From positions 1 to 56,533 of the forward strand of contig URNX01000020.1 of assembly GCA_900549415.1 (NCBI GenBank): a DNA stretch of 56,533 nucleotides, read 5' to 3'. The notes under the pieces were generated by a model. The model had not been told where the DNA came from, did no database searches, and saw only the letters and a list, made by a program, of their open reading frames with translations. This document shows, one piece after another, positions 1 through 8,476 of this stretch (its first letter is position 1; every line of letters starts with the position of its first letter). The stretch is from an uncultured bacterium (GTDB lineage Bacteria; Verrucomicrobiota; Lentisphaeria; Victivallales; UBA1829). The translations under genes were made by a program, and so were the position numbers.

Positions 1-132
1 CGCGGCGCTGGTCTTGGCGGTTCGGGTCTCGGCGGCGGAACCGGGCGCGGCGCTGGTCTTGGCGGTTCGGGTCTCGGTGGCGGAACCGGACGCGGCGCTG
101 GTCTTGGCGGTTCGGGTCTCGGCGGCGGAGGC
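1..132. repeat. 45-bp in-frame tandem repeat, about three copies
   Basis: Units begin at 1, 46 and 91 with the same CGCGGCGCTGG start and differ by only a few bases. The period is 45 bp, or 15 codons, so copy-number changes keep the reading frame. The array encodes the proline/arginine repeat of the minus-strand gene here and runs off the window edge, so total copy number is unknown. Confidence 0.85.
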
Positions 133-296
133 GGATTCGGACTTGTTGCGGCTTTTACGAGATTGACGATATCTGCAGCCAGCCGCACACCGTTATTGTG
201 ATCATCTTTTGGCGGACGCGGTCCCTGAGCATATGCGGTTCCGGCGGAGATCAAAGCCGCCGCGGCGATTCCGAAGAGAAGGGTTTTAGCATTCAT
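1..296 (-). CDS. Secreted proline-rich repeat protein (3' end outside window)
   Basis: Only the first 98 codons are in the window. The start ATG (294-296) has a strong AGGAGG ribosome site at 305-310. Residues 1-23 form a signal peptide (MNAKTLLFGIAAAALISAGTAYA, cleavage after AYA). A short polar segment follows, and from about residue 52 the chain becomes an arginine-proline repeat of about 15 residues (PPPRPEPPRPAPRPV), which continues out of the window. No enzymatic domain is visible. Proline-rich stretches like this usually act as extended periplasmic or cell-surface linkers; that role is inferred. The stretch is too short to assign a family. Confidence 0.75.
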   Translation of the reverse strand, partial: MNAKTLLFGIAAAALISAGTAYAQGPRPPKDDHNNGVRLAADIVNLVKAATSPNPPPPPRPEPPRPAPRPVPPPRPEPPRPAPRPVPPPRPEPPRPAP

Positions 297-398
297 AATC
301 AGTTCCTCCTGTGTTGGTTTCTGTGTATAGAAACGCCGGGGAACAGATTTTATTGTGCGGAGAAATATTTTTTCTTAAAAAATGAGGCTAAATGAGTG

Positions 399-482
399 TG
401 GTGCCCGGAGCGGGACTCGAACCCGCACGGATTACCCGACAGATTTTAAGTCTGTTGCGTCTACCGATTCCGCCATCCGGGC
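399..482 (-). tRNA. tRNA-Leu (anticodon UAA), CCA encoded
   Basis: Read on the minus strand, the acceptor stem GCCCGGA (from 482) pairs with TCCGGGC. The anticodon loop is CTTAAAA with anticodon TAA. The variable arm is long (TCGGGTAATCCGT), as expected of class II tRNAs such as leucine. The T-loop reads GGTTCGAGTCC. Discriminator A is at 402 and a genomically encoded CCA at 399-401. Confidence 0.96.
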
Positions 483-508
483 ATAGTCCCTCAAAACGAG
501 GGAGCTAT

Positions 509-536
509 ACTATAGCGCAATTTTCCTGTCTTTCAA
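509..536 (-). promoter_or_regulatory. Candidate promoter for tRNA-Leu
   Basis: On the minus strand TTGAAA (531-536) lies 16 bp from TATAGT (509-514). The tRNA 5' end follows 26 bp later. A small hairpin (TCCCTC / GAGGGA, 487-503) sits in the short leader. Confidence 0.55.
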
Positions 537-555
537 GAGACCGGAAAAAGTTTTT

Positions 556-2271
556 TCAATCTGAACACGGACGCGCATCCACCAGTTGAAGCTGGCGGCG
601 GCGCTCTCCATAGTATTCATTGATCTGCGGAACCGCTACAACATCCCATGTCGTATGCGGATCCAGAATCATGTTGAAGGCAATGAAGTCCGTTGTGTCG
701 CCGCTGCTGTCTCGCAGAATTCCTTTCGTGTGACCCGCTTTGATCGGGAACGTGCGGATCACTTCCACATGATTCAGACGGTAACAAGGCTGAGGATTGC
801 CGTGGCCAAACGGTCCAAGTTTGTCGTAATACGAGAAAAAGTCGGGACCGAGGTCGCTCAAGTTCACCGTGCCGTCGTAGGAGACGCTGTCAATCAAGTC
901 TTCCGGCGTGATTTCCGAGCGGACCGTTTCCTCAAAGACCCGGCTGAATTCGGGGATGTCCTCCTTGCGGAGCCCGAGACCGACTGCCATCGGGTGGCCG
1001 CCGTAGCGCGTCAGAAGGTGCGAGCATTTCGAGAGAACCTTGATCAGATTCAAGCCGCCGATACTGCGTCCGGAACCGTGCGCTTCATCGCCCTGGATGG
1101 TCAGGACGATTGCCGGACGGTTGTAATCGCGTGCAAAACGGGAAGCCACAATGCCGATGACTCCCTGGTGCCAGCCGTCGCCGGCGGCAATGATCGAATA
1201 GCTGCTGGAGAAGTCCGGAGCGGATTCCACATAGTGTTTCGCCTCGTTGAAAATCTCCTGCTCTTTCGTCTGGCGCTTCTGGTTGAATCCTTCGAGCATA
1301 TCCGCGTAGTGATAGGCGTCGACGATTTTTGAGGCGGTCAGGAGCTGGAGCGCGGAAATTGCGTTGCCGAGACGTCCGGCCGCGTTGATGCGCGGGGCAA
1401 GCTTGAAGGTGATGTCCGACGGCTTGATCGAATTGCTGGAGATGCGGGCAACTTCGATCAGGGCGCGTACGCCGGGACGGAGCTGGCGTTTCAGCATCTC
1501 CATGCCGTGCTTGACGAGAATCCGGTTTTCGCCGAGCAGGGGGACGATGTCCGCGACGGTTCCAAGAGCCACGTAATCAAGGACTTCCTTGAGTTCGGTC
1601 ATGTACCCGCCGAGGTTGTGTTCGCGTCCGTATTTCAGGAAGGCGTGTCCGAGTTTGAATGCAACGCCGACTCCGGAGAGATTGTGCATATCCGCGAGTT
1701 CGGGGTGAATCTTCGGATTGATGTTCGCAACCGCTTTCGGGAGCGTGTCGCCGGGTTCGTGGTGGTCGGTGATGATCACGTCGATTCCGCGCCGCGCGGC
1801 ATCTTCCACGGCTTCGCAGCTGTTGATGCCGCAGTCGACTGTTACGAGAACGCCGCAGGAACCGCCGGCGCCTTCGAGCGCTTTGGCGAGGGATTCGGGC
1901 GTGAAACCGTAACCGTCGTCGAAGCGGTGCGGGAGAAAATTCGTCACAATCGCGCCGTTGCGCTCCAGAATCCAGGAGAGGAGCGCCGTGGCGGTGATGC
2001 CGTCGGTGTCGTAATCTCCATGAATGAGGATGTGCTCGCGGTCAACGATCGCCTGCCAGAGGCGTTTGACGGCTGTCTCCATTCCGGGAAAGCGGAAGGG
2101 GTCGCTTAAATCGGAAAGAGCGGCGTTGAAATACATATCAACCTGCTCCGGCGCGATGTCCCGTGCGGCAAGATACATTGCGATCGCACGCGGCAGCGCT
2201 TTTCCTTTTATCAGTTCACCTGTCAGAGTTTCTTTGCCATCAGACGCACAAGTCCATAGTTTGGTACCCAT
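556..2271 (-). CDS. recJ: Single-stranded-DNA-specific exonuclease RecJ
   Basis: RecJ is a 5'-3' exonuclease on single-stranded DNA acting in recombination and repair in the cytoplasm. The protein is 571 residues, typical for the family. Visible DHH-superfamily motifs are GDYDTDG (about residues 85-91), VDCG, and the metal-binding DHH (about 169-171). A DHHA1 region follows with GWHQGVIGIVASR, HGSGRS and GGHPMAVG, then an OB-fold-like tail. A TTG start 11 codons upstream (2304) is possible, but it would lie at the predicted transcription start. The ATG at 2271 (MGTKLW) has AAAGG just upstream and is preferred. It is a single-gene unit ahead of the tRNA. Confidence 0.95.
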   Translation of the reverse strand: MGTKLWTCASDGKETLTGELIKGKALPRAIAMYLAARDIAPEQVDMYFNAALSDLSDPFRFPGMETAVKRLWQAIVDREHILIHGDYDTDGITATALLSWILERNGAIVTNFLPHRFDDGYGFTPESLAKALEGAGGSCGVLVTVDCGINSCEAVEDAARRGIDVIITDHHEPGDTLPKAVANINPKIHPELADMHNLSGVGVAFKLGHAFLKYGREHNLGGYMTELKEVLDYVALGTVADIVPLLGENRILVKHGMEMLKRQLRPGVRALIEVARISSNSIKPSDITFKLAPRINAAGRLGNAISALQLLTASKIVDAYHYADMLEGFNQKRQTKEQEIFNEAKHYVESAPDFSSSYSIIAAGDGWHQGVIGIVASRFARDYNRPAIVLTIQGDEAHGSGRSIGGLNLIKVLSKCSHLLTRYGGHPMAVGLGLRKEDIPEFSRVFEETVRSEITPEDLIDSVSYDGTVNLSDLGPDFFSYYDKLGPFGHGNPQPCYRLNHVEVIRTFPIKAGHTKGILRDSSGDTTDFIAFNMILDPHTTWDVVAVPQINEYYGERRRQLQLVDARPCSD

Positions 2272-2309
2272 TTTGCCTTTCTTCTTTTTTCTTTTTTGCA
2301 ACACACCGC

Positions 2310-2338
2310 AATATACTATGGAAAGTGCTAAACATCAA
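2310..2338 (-). promoter_or_regulatory. Candidate recJ promoter
   Basis: Minus-strand TTGATG (2333-2338), 17-bp spacer, TATATT (2310-2315). Predicted transcription starts near 2304, which supports the ATG at 2271 as the recJ start. Confidence 0.5.
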
Positions 2339-2397
2339 ATCCATTCTTGAAAAATACGGAAAATATTTTTCCCGAGTGCGGCAAAAGAGGGGGCGTG

Positions 2398-2841
2398 TCA
2401 GGAGCGGCGCATGTAAAGAAGGGGATATGGGTTCCCCTGTTCATCCAGAGCGGTGCGTTTGTACACAGCGAATCCCAGGTGCTGATAGAATCCGAGAGCC
2501 TGCGGGTTCTGCTCGTTGACGGTAACTTCCCGGATGGCAAAGGTTTGAATGCCGAATTCAAGCATGGCTCTGCCGAGCCCGTGTCCGCGGGATTCCGGGG
2601 CAAGAAAGAGCATTTCCAGACGGTTTCCGTCGATGCCCATGAAACCGGCCGGTTCACCTGCGGCGTTTTCGGCGAGGATCAGGTGCGGGACTCCGGCGAG
2701 AGCCTGCGGAACGTATTCGCGGATCCGGAGAATCTCCGCTTCCGAAAGGAAAAGATGCGTGGTGCGGACCGACTGTTCCCAGAGGTTCAGAAGTTTTTGA
2801 AGAAGGAGGGCGGGGCGTTCGCGGAGTTCGTAAATTTTCAT
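2398..2841 (-). CDS. GNAT family N-acetyltransferase (YjaB-like)
   Basis: A 147-residue single-domain acetyl-CoA-dependent N-acetyltransferase; the substrate is unknown. The acetyl-CoA pyrophosphate loop is RGHGLGRA (residues 85-92). Further family features are VNEQNPQALGFY (about 108-119), with the Asn and Tyr typical of the YjaB subgroup, and the C-terminal NPYPLLYM close to YjaB's end. The first segment (WEQSVRTTHLFLS) also resembles YjaB. The gene is downstream of a terminator and reads toward recJ. No ribosome site is striking, so the exact start is moderately certain. Confidence 0.88.
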   Translation of the reverse strand: MKIYELRERPALLLQKLLNLWEQSVRTTHLFLSEAEILRIREYVPQALAGVPHLILAENAAGEPAGFMGIDGNRLEMLFLAPESRGHGLGRAMLEFGIQTFAIREVTVNEQNPQALGFYQHLGFAVYKRTALDEQGNPYPLLYMRRS

Positions 2842-2881
2842 GAAAAAAGAGGCGTCTCAAAAGCGGAGAGCCTTTGAGACG
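2842..2881 (-). terminator. Rho-independent terminator after the ABM-domain gene
   Basis: GCGTCTCAAA (2851-2860) pairs perfectly with TTTGAGACGC (2872-2881). On the minus strand the stem is followed by a T run (complement of 2842-2847). It sits just after the 2899-3180 gene. Confidence 0.85.
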
Positions 2882-2898
2882 CGGATCTGAGAGCTTTG

Positions 2899-3180
2899 TC
2901 AGAGCATGATTTTGTGCATGGCGAGCGGAGCTGCGACGAGCGGCTCGATCGCAGTTGCAAACTCTTTGAAGTGCGGCTGGGCAAGATGAGCATCCAGCGC
3001 GGCGTCGCTCTCCCAGCGTTCCTGGAAGATGAAGACGTCAGGGTTCAGGGCATCCTGGTCGCACTGATAGCTGACGTTGCCTTTGTCCGCTTTCGAAGCG
3101 CTGACGATGGCGGGAATGAGTTTTTTGAAGTTTTCGGCTTCGCCCTTTTTCAGGGTCGCAATGGCGATAATCTGAAACAT
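2899..3180 (-). CDS. Antibiotic biosynthesis monooxygenase (ABM) domain protein, YgiN-like
   Basis: A 93-residue protein filling one ABM (dimeric alpha/beta barrel) domain. It has the family pattern of an early strand (MFQIIAIATLKKG), the central VFIFQERWESDAALDAHLAQPHF segment (FxExW followed by H), and a C-terminal strand. Relatives act as small oxygenases or quinol-modifying enzymes such as YgiN; some only bind small aromatics, so the substrate is not assigned. It has its own promoter and terminator and is therefore a monocistronic unit. AGAGGTG lies just before the start. Confidence 0.85.
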   Translation of the reverse strand: MFQIIAIATLKKGEAENFKKLIPAIVSASKADKGNVSYQCDQDALNPDVFIFQERWESDAALDAHLAQPHFKEFATAIEPLVAAPLAMHKIML

Positions 3181-3208
3181 GTTACACCTCTTTCGGTTGA
3201 ATAAAGGG

Positions 3209-3236
3209 AAGATACACCGTAAAGCGTAAATTTCAA
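3209..3236 (-). promoter_or_regulatory. Candidate promoter for ABM-domain gene
   Basis: Minus-strand TTGAAA (3231-3236), 16-bp spacer, TATCTT (3209-3214), about 29 bp before the start codon. Confidence 0.5.
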
Positions 3237-3246
3237 GAGACGTTTT

Positions 3247-5097
3247 TCAAATTTCTCTGCGCCGCTTGCCGAGAAGAAAGACGTCCTGGATCTGCGACGG
3301 CGTGTGCGCCTTGCGCCAGCGGGGCTCGAAGGCGCGTCCCTGAATCGTCTGGGCGATTGCGGCCAGCGCACGCAGGTGGAAGTTGCGGCGGTCCGGGCTT
3401 CCGAACAGGAAGATGACCGCGTGGACCTGTTTTGCTTCCGGGGCGAATTCGACGCCCTCCGCGCACTTCACGAGCATCATGCGGAACTGTGAGTGTCCCT
3501 CGACCGTCAGATGCGGAATTGCGACGAACGGGTTCAGAACGGTGCTGGATTCGGATTCGCGGATCAGCAGTTTCTCATCCAGCTCTTTTGCCGGACAGCC
3601 GAGCTGGGGAGCCATTTTCTGAGCGACGATGTCGAAGAGTTCGGGCATGGTCACCGCGTGTTCGATCACCATGACGGATGACTCCTCCACGAGCTTGTCG
3701 AAGTCGTCCTGGACAATGCCGTCGCGGCTGCGCAGAATGTCGCGCAGTTCCGTTTCAAGCCCGTTCGTGTTGATGCGGCAGTTTGAAATGCGGGCGACGA
3801 GGTGCATGAGCGCGTATTCGAGCTGCACTTTTCGTCCGAAGAGGAAGTAGAGCACGACGGCGGCGACGATGATTCCGAGCGCGATCTGCACTGCGCCGAT
3901 GCCCATCTGGATAATCAGGATGAGGAAGGCGATGATGCTGATGAGCGGGAGAACCGGGTAGAGCGGCATCCGGAAGGTCGGACGGTAGTTCTGGATTCCG
4001 CTTTCGCGCAGAATGATGACGGAGATGTTTGTCAGGATGAACGAGAGCATGATGACGGTCGAAGCGACGGTGACGAGACGTTCGAGGTCGAGGAAGAGCG
4101 CGGCCGCCATCACGGCGCCCGTCAGGATGAGCGAGGGGAGGGGAAGCTGCTTGCGTCCGTAGACCCGGCTGAAGAAGGCCGGAATGAGCTTGTCGCGGCT
4201 GAGCGCGAACGGGAACCGCGCGGCCGCCATGATTCCGGCGTTTGCGGTTGTGACGAACGCCATCATCGCGCCGAGCGTGATGATCCAGAATCCGGCCTTT
4301 CCGAGACTGGTGCGTCCGGCTGCGTCGGAGAGCGGGGTGAGGGAGCCGGCAAGTTCGTTCCCCGGCACGACGCCGACCGTCACGATGAGGCCGCAGACGT
4401 AGATCAATGTGACCGTGATGATGCCGCGGAGCATTCCCGCGGGAATGTTGCGGACGGGATTCTTGACCTCCTCTGAAACACTCGCCACGTCGAGCAGTCC
4501 GCCGAACGCGACGAAGACGAATGCGGCGAGTGCAATCACTTCACCGAAATTCGCCTTGCCGTCGAGAAAGAACGGAGTGAAACGCGCCGGGTCGACTGCG
4601 GGGGCTCCGCAGACGATGAACGCGCCCATTGCGGCGAGCAGGATGAACACCATGATGTCCTGCGCCCATGCCGCCGCATTCGTGCCGATCAGGTTGACGA
4701 GCAGGAAGAAGATTGTCATTGCGATGCCGCTGGGGATGCGGGGGACGCCCCAGAGCTGGTAGAGCAGCTCCGCCATGCCGAAGATGGCAAAGGAACTTTT
4801 GAGCGCGATCGCCGACCAGTTCAGCAGGCCGGAGATGGTTCCGGCGAGCGGACCGAGACTGCGTTCGGTGTAGTAGTAGATCCCGCCTGCAAGCGGCATG
4901 GCTGTTGCAAGTTCAATCGTCGCGAGCGAACCGAGGCAGGCGAAGATTCCGGCGAGGAGGTAGCCGAGAATCATCGCGGGGCCCATCTTCTCGAATGCAA
5001 CGCCGGGCAGAATGAAGATGCCCGAACTGATCATGGCTCCGGTTGCAATGCAGAAGATGTCAAGCAGACCGAGGGTTTTCAGCAGATCTTTGCTCAT
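3247..5097 (-). CDS. APC-superfamily amino-acid permease with C-terminal PTS EIIA-like domain
   Basis: A 616-residue fusion. Residues 1-425 are an inner-membrane permease of about 12 hydrophobic helices. The APC signature is at the start (GAMISSGIFILPG, 20-32), followed by LAGGIYYYTERSLG and a SEEVKNPVRNIP loop. Residues about 470-610 resemble the fructose/mannitol PTS EIIA fold (type 2). They contain AIPH with a candidate phosphorylatable His at 529, and VHAVIFLFGSP. The EIIA-like part probably regulates transport rather than moving sugar, as there is no EIIB/EIIC here; this is inference. The amino-acid substrate cannot be read from the sequence. The alkaline phosphatase gene lies immediately upstream on the same strand, 21 bp away. 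Confidence 0.9.
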   Translation of the reverse strand: MSKDLLKTLGLLDIFCIATGAMISSGIFILPGVAFEKMGPAMILGYLLAGIFACLGSLATIELATAMPLAGGIYYYTERSLGPLAGTISGLLNWSAIALKSSFAIFGMAELLYQLWGVPRIPSGIAMTIFFLLVNLIGTNAAAWAQDIMVFILLAAMGAFIVCGAPAVDPARFTPFFLDGKANFGEVIALAAFVFVAFGGLLDVASVSEEVKNPVRNIPAGMLRGIITVTLIYVCGLIVTVGVVPGNELAGSLTPLSDAAGRTSLGKAGFWIITLGAMMAFVTTANAGIMAAARFPFALSRDKLIPAFFSRVYGRKQLPLPSLILTGAVMAAALFLDLERLVTVASTVIMLSFILTNISVIILRESGIQNYRPTFRMPLYPVLPLISIIAFLILIIQMGIGAVQIALGIIVAAVVLYFLFGRKVQLEYALMHLVARISNCRINTNGLETELRDILRSRDGIVQDDFDKLVEESSVMVIEHAVTMPELFDIVAQKMAPQLGCPAKELDEKLLIRESESSTVLNPFVAIPHLTVEGHSQFRMMLVKCAEGVEFAPEAKQVHAVIFLFGSPDRRNFHLRALAAIAQTIQGRAFEPRWRKAHTPSQIQDVFLLGKRRREI

Positions 5098-5118
5098 GGT
5101 GTCCCCCTTGTCCGCGTC

Positions 5119-6351
5119 TTACTTGATTTCGGAATCGAGTCCGGTCTTCAGATTCCAGAGTTTCGAGAAATGACGCGGAATGTCGATGTTGTTGATGACT
5201 CCGTTGAAGAACGCGGAGCCGGGACCGAACGCGAACACTGCAACGGGGGCGCCGGAATGCCCTGTGCCGTTGTAGTAAATGTGCGGGTTCTTGGCATCGT
5301 TGCGGTTCGGGGAGACGGAGATGCCGCCGGTTTCGTGGTCGGCGGTCACAACGACAAGCGTATCTTTGTGCTTCATTGCGAAGTCAAGCGCCTGACGAAC
5401 CAGAAAGTCGGTCATGAGCACGCCGCCTGCGGAGAAGTCGGGCTTGTTGCCGTGTCCGCCCCAGTCGGGATATGCGCACTCGACCATGACGAAGAAGCCT
5501 TTCGGGTTGGCGTTGAGACGCTCGAAGACAAGTCCGGCTGCACGGGCGAGCGAGGCTGTATCTTCCAGCGGGAAGTTCATGAAGCCGAAGACTTTGGAGT
5601 CAGCGGGAGCTTTGGCGAGGGCGTCTTCTTTCGAAGTTTCGAGATAGCCTTTCGCGGTGAGTTCGGCGCAGATGTTGCGTCCGTCCGCGCGTTTGCCCTT
5701 GAGTTCTTTGGGGAGGAAGGAATTGCGGTCGCCGTTGCCGATGAGAACGTCGAAGTTGCAGGTGACGGTCCATGCGGCGATTTCAGGACCCATGTAGCGG
5801 TGCTTTTCGTGCGCGTAGAAGGCGGCGGGAGTGGCTCCTGTGAGGGAGTCGCAGGTCATGACGCCGACTGCGCGTCCGTCCGCTTTTGCGGCTTCCGCAA
5901 TGGAACGGAACTTTTTAAGTTCGGGGTTGACGCCGATCATGGCGTTGTTGGTTTTGTATCCGGAGGAGAGGGCTGTTCCGCTGGCGGCGGAGTCGGTGAC
6001 GGAGCTGTTCGCGGAGAAAGTCTGGGCGAGTCCGGCGGCGGGCATCTGCTGCATGACGAGTTTGTCGGGTGCGCCGTGCGCGTGGATCGAAGCGAACGTC
6101 TGCGCGCCCTGTCCCATGCCGTCGCCGATGATGAAGATGATGTTGCGCGGGGTTCCGTCCTGGGGGAAAGTCGCGAGCGCTTTTGCATCAACGGGTGCGG
6201 GCGCGGGATAGTTCTGCTTGAGTTTGTATTCCTGCTTCCGGGGAGTCTTGCTGTCTTTTACCGGCGGACGGGCGAAGTCAGCCGCCGCGACGGGCAGCGC
6301 AAAAGCGGCGAGAATCAGCGGGAGGAACAGGCGTTTTTGCGGGAATTTCAT
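5119..6351 (-). CDS. Secreted alkaline phosphatase
   Basis: A 410-residue phosphomonoesterase with an N-terminal signal peptide (about 1-23, ending PVAAA), so it acts in the periplasm or outside. The zinc/magnesium site motif GDGMG is at 76-80. The active-site serine is S121 within SVTDSAASGTAL, the classic alkaline phosphatase signature. The later TADHETGG supplies metal ligands. Length fits compact bacterial family members, shorter than E. coli PhoA. It would release phosphate from organic esters. The permease-EIIA gene follows 21 bp downstream and may be cotranscribed. Confidence 0.93.
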   Translation of the reverse strand: MKFPQKRLFLPLILAAFALPVAAADFARPPVKDSKTPRKQEYKLKQNYPAPAPVDAKALATFPQDGTPRNIIFIIGDGMGQGAQTFASIHAHGAPDKLVMQQMPAAGLAQTFSANSSVTDSAASGTALSSGYKTNNAMIGVNPELKKFRSIAEAAKADGRAVGVMTCDSLTGATPAAFYAHEKHRYMGPEIAAWTVTCNFDVLIGNGDRNSFLPKELKGKRADGRNICAELTAKGYLETSKEDALAKAPADSKVFGFMNFPLEDTASLARAAGLVFERLNANPKGFFVMVECAYPDWGGHGNKPDFSAGGVLMTDFLVRQALDFAMKHKDTLVVVTADHETGGISVSPNRNDAKNPHIYYNGTGHSGAPVAVFAFGPGSAFFNGVINNIDIPRHFSKLWNLKTGLDSEIK

Positions 6352-6389
6352 GTTGTGTCTCCTTGTTTATTGTATTTGGGGGCGGATTC

Positions 6390-6417
6390 AATATAGCCAC
6401 GAAGAGACGATTTTCAA
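6390..6417 (-). promoter_or_regulatory. Candidate alkaline phosphatase promoter
   Basis: Minus-strand TTGAAA (6412-6417), 16-bp spacer, TATATT (6390-6395). AAGGAG lies just before the ATG. No obvious PhoB-box repeat was seen. Confidence 0.55.
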
Positions 6418-6468
6418 GCGGGGAAACGGATTTGTCGCAAAAAAATCTGAAATCTCCCGTTTTCCCGC

Positions 6469-6496
6469 TTGCATAAATTGATTTTGACGCTACATT
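6469..6496 (+). promoter_or_regulatory. Candidate promoter for the 6528 gene-cysS unit
   Basis: TTGCAT (6469-6474), 16-bp spacer, TACATT (6491-6496), with AAAGGAG close to the ATG at 6528. Confidence 0.45.
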
Positions 6497-6527
6497 TCAA
6501 GTGTAAAGATGAAAGGAGATTTCTACG

Positions 6528-7043
6528 ATGACACAACAGGAAATCAAAGCGTTTATTGCAGACGGTATTGCGCAGGGCCTCTCTCTCTCCAAGATTCAGG
6601 ATGCGCTGACCGCGAAGGGAACGCATATTACGTATATGGAGCTGCGTCTCCTCGCTTCCGAAATTGAAGTTTCGCAGCTGGAGAAGCTCGACAAGCCGAA
6701 AGCCAAGCCTGCGGCTCCCGCCGCGCCGGCCGAACCTGCTCCGGCTCCCGGAATGGAAGAGGGCGACGACGAGGCGCTGACCCCGCCGGAAGCACCTGCC
6801 GCTCTGTCTGCCGGAGAAGCCGCGCCGGAGGCCGCACCCGCAGCAGGAAAAACGGTTGTTGAGGTCAATCCCATCGCGAAACCGGGTTTCCTTGTGCACG
6901 GTTCCGTCAAATTCGCATCCGGCGTGACGGCTGACTGGTTCCTCGATCAGGATTACCGTCTCGGACTCTCCAACAACTCCGGAAAACCCACGGAAACCGA
7001 CATCATGGAGTTCCAGAAAGAACTCCAGAAAGTTCTGCGCTGA
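6528..7043 (+). CDS. Conserved two-domain protein with Ala/Pro linker, function unknown
   Basis: 171 residues, no signal peptide. Residues 1-50 are helical and resemble a small helix-turn-helix-like module (SLSKIQDALTAKGTHITYMELRLL). A flexible Ala/Pro/Glu linker spans about 58-110. The C-terminal 115-171 part is a compact beta-rich segment (GFLVHGSVKFASGVTADWFLDQDYRLGL) ending in a helix. I recognise no enzyme motif. The layout suggests a small N-terminal module tethered to a C-terminal sensing or binding domain. It lies 9 bp upstream of cysS and is likely cotranscribed with it. Confidence 0.8.
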   Translation: MTQQEIKAFIADGIAQGLSLSKIQDALTAKGTHITYMELRLLASEIEVSQLEKLDKPKAKPAAPAAPAEPAPAPGMEEGDDEALTPPEAPAALSAGEAAPEAAPAAGKTVVEVNPIAKPGFLVHGSVKFASGVTADWFLDQDYRLGLSNNSGKPTETDIMEFQKELQKVLR

Positions 7044-7052
7044 GGTGTAAAA

Positions 7053-8462
7053 ATGAAATTTTTCAATACGCTTGGACGCTGTGTTCAGGATTTCGAACCG
7101 ATCAACCCCGCCAATGTCGGAATGTACACCTGCGGACCGACAGTCTACAACTTCGCGCACATCGGCAATTTCCGCGCCTATCTCTTTGAAGACGTTCTCA
7201 AGCGCACGCTCGAATACCACGGCTTCAAGGTGACGCAGGTCATGAACCTTACCGACGTCGACGACAAGACCATCCGCGATTCGCGCGCGAAAAACGTGCC
7301 GCTCCGCGAGTTCACCGCCGTCTACAAAAAAGCCTTCTTCGAGGATCTGGACAAGCTGCGCATCGAACGCGCCGCCGTCTACCCCGAAGCGACCACGCAC
7401 ATCCCCGAAATGATTCAGCTCATTCAGACTCTGATCGACAAGGGGTATGCGTACCAGGCTCCCGACAAGTGCATCTACTTCTCCATCTCCAAGTTCCGTC
7501 CATACGGACGCCTTGCGAGAATCGACATGGAGAACCAGCGTGCGGGCGTGCGCATCAACACCGATGAATACGCCAAAGATTCCGTTGCCGACTTCGCGCT
7601 CTGGAAAGCGTGGGACGAGAACGACGGCGACGTCAAGTGGGACAGCCCCTGGGGACCCGGCCGTCCGGGCTGGCATATCGAGTGCTCCGCCATGAGCCAG
7701 AAGTACCTCGGCAAAACCTTCGACATTCACACCGGCGGTGTGGACAACATGTTCCCGCACCATGAAGACGAGATCGCGCAGAGCGAAGCCGCGAACGGAT
7801 GCAAGTTCGTCAATTACTGGCTCCACTGCGAACACCTGATTGTCGACGGCAAGAAAATGTCCAAGTCGCTCGGCAATTTCTACACGATTCGCGATCTGGA
7901 GAAGATGGGTTACACCGGACGCGAAATCCGCTGGACGCTGATCGGCACGCACTACCGTTCCAAACTCAATTTCAGCCTTGCAGCGCTCGACCAGGCGCGT
8001 TCCGCGCTCGGCAAGTTCGACAGCTTCTTCCAGCGTCTGAAAGCGCTTCCCGCCGGAACGAAAGGGCTGGAGGCCGCGAAGGAGGCCGCCGAAGCCGCGC
8101 GCAAACACTTCAGCGACGCATTCGCCGATGACCTCAATGTTGCGGAAGGTCTCTCCGCAGTCTACACGCTGGAGCGCGCCGCAAACGCGCTGATGGCGAA
8201 GGGAGAACTGGAGGCCGGCGGTGCAGCGGTGATTCTCGCGCAGTTCCGCGATTTCGACCGCATTCTCGCCGTGTTCGATGTGGACGCCGTCAAGGAATCG
8301 AAAGCCGATATTCCCGCCGAGGTCACGGATCTTGTCGCTCAGCGCGCCGCGGCGAAGAAGGCAAAGGATTTTGCGAAGGCGGATGCCATCCGCGACCAGC
8401 TGAAATCGCTCGGCTGGGCGGTGAAGGATACCGCCGCGGGTCCGGAAATTACAAAACTCTGA
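7053..8462 (+). CDS. cysS: Cysteinyl-tRNA synthetase
   Basis: A class I aminoacyl-tRNA synthetase of 469 residues that charges tRNA-Cys in the cytoplasm. The zinc-binding cysteine that recognises cysteine is C27 (TCGPTVYN). The HIGH box reads HIGN (36-39) and the KMSKS box is KMSKS at 268-272. The zinc-site region GWHIECSAMSQKYLG and the HHEDEIAQSEA motif are intact. The C-terminal DALR-like helical domain ends with FAKADAIRDQLKSLGW, typical of the family. A GAGGTG ribosome site precedes the ATG. Confidence 0.98.
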   Translation: MKFFNTLGRCVQDFEPINPANVGMYTCGPTVYNFAHIGNFRAYLFEDVLKRTLEYHGFKVTQVMNLTDVDDKTIRDSRAKNVPLREFTAVYKKAFFEDLDKLRIERAAVYPEATTHIPEMIQLIQTLIDKGYAYQAPDKCIYFSISKFRPYGRLARIDMENQRAGVRINTDEYAKDSVADFALWKAWDENDGDVKWDSPWGPGRPGWHIECSAMSQKYLGKTFDIHTGGVDNMFPHHEDEIAQSEAANGCKFVNYWLHCEHLIVDGKKMSKSLGNFYTIRDLEKMGYTGREIRWTLIGTHYRSKLNFSLAALDQARSALGKFDSFFQRLKALPAGTKGLEAAKEAAEAARKHFSDAFADDLNVAEGLSAVYTLERAANALMAKGELEAGGAAVILAQFRDFDRILAVFDVDAVKESKADIPAEVTDLVAQRAAAKKAKDFAKADAIRDQLKSLGWAVKDTAAGPEITKL

Positions 8463-8476
8463 CGCGGAGCTCCGGG

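Noticed and set aside
1..132. Tandem units at the window start as a CRISPR array
   Set aside because: Units are contiguous with no unique spacers and encode an in-frame peptide repeat.
6414..8108. 564-codon frame antisense to the 6528 gene and cysS
   Set aside because: Shadow frame; cysS is unambiguous.
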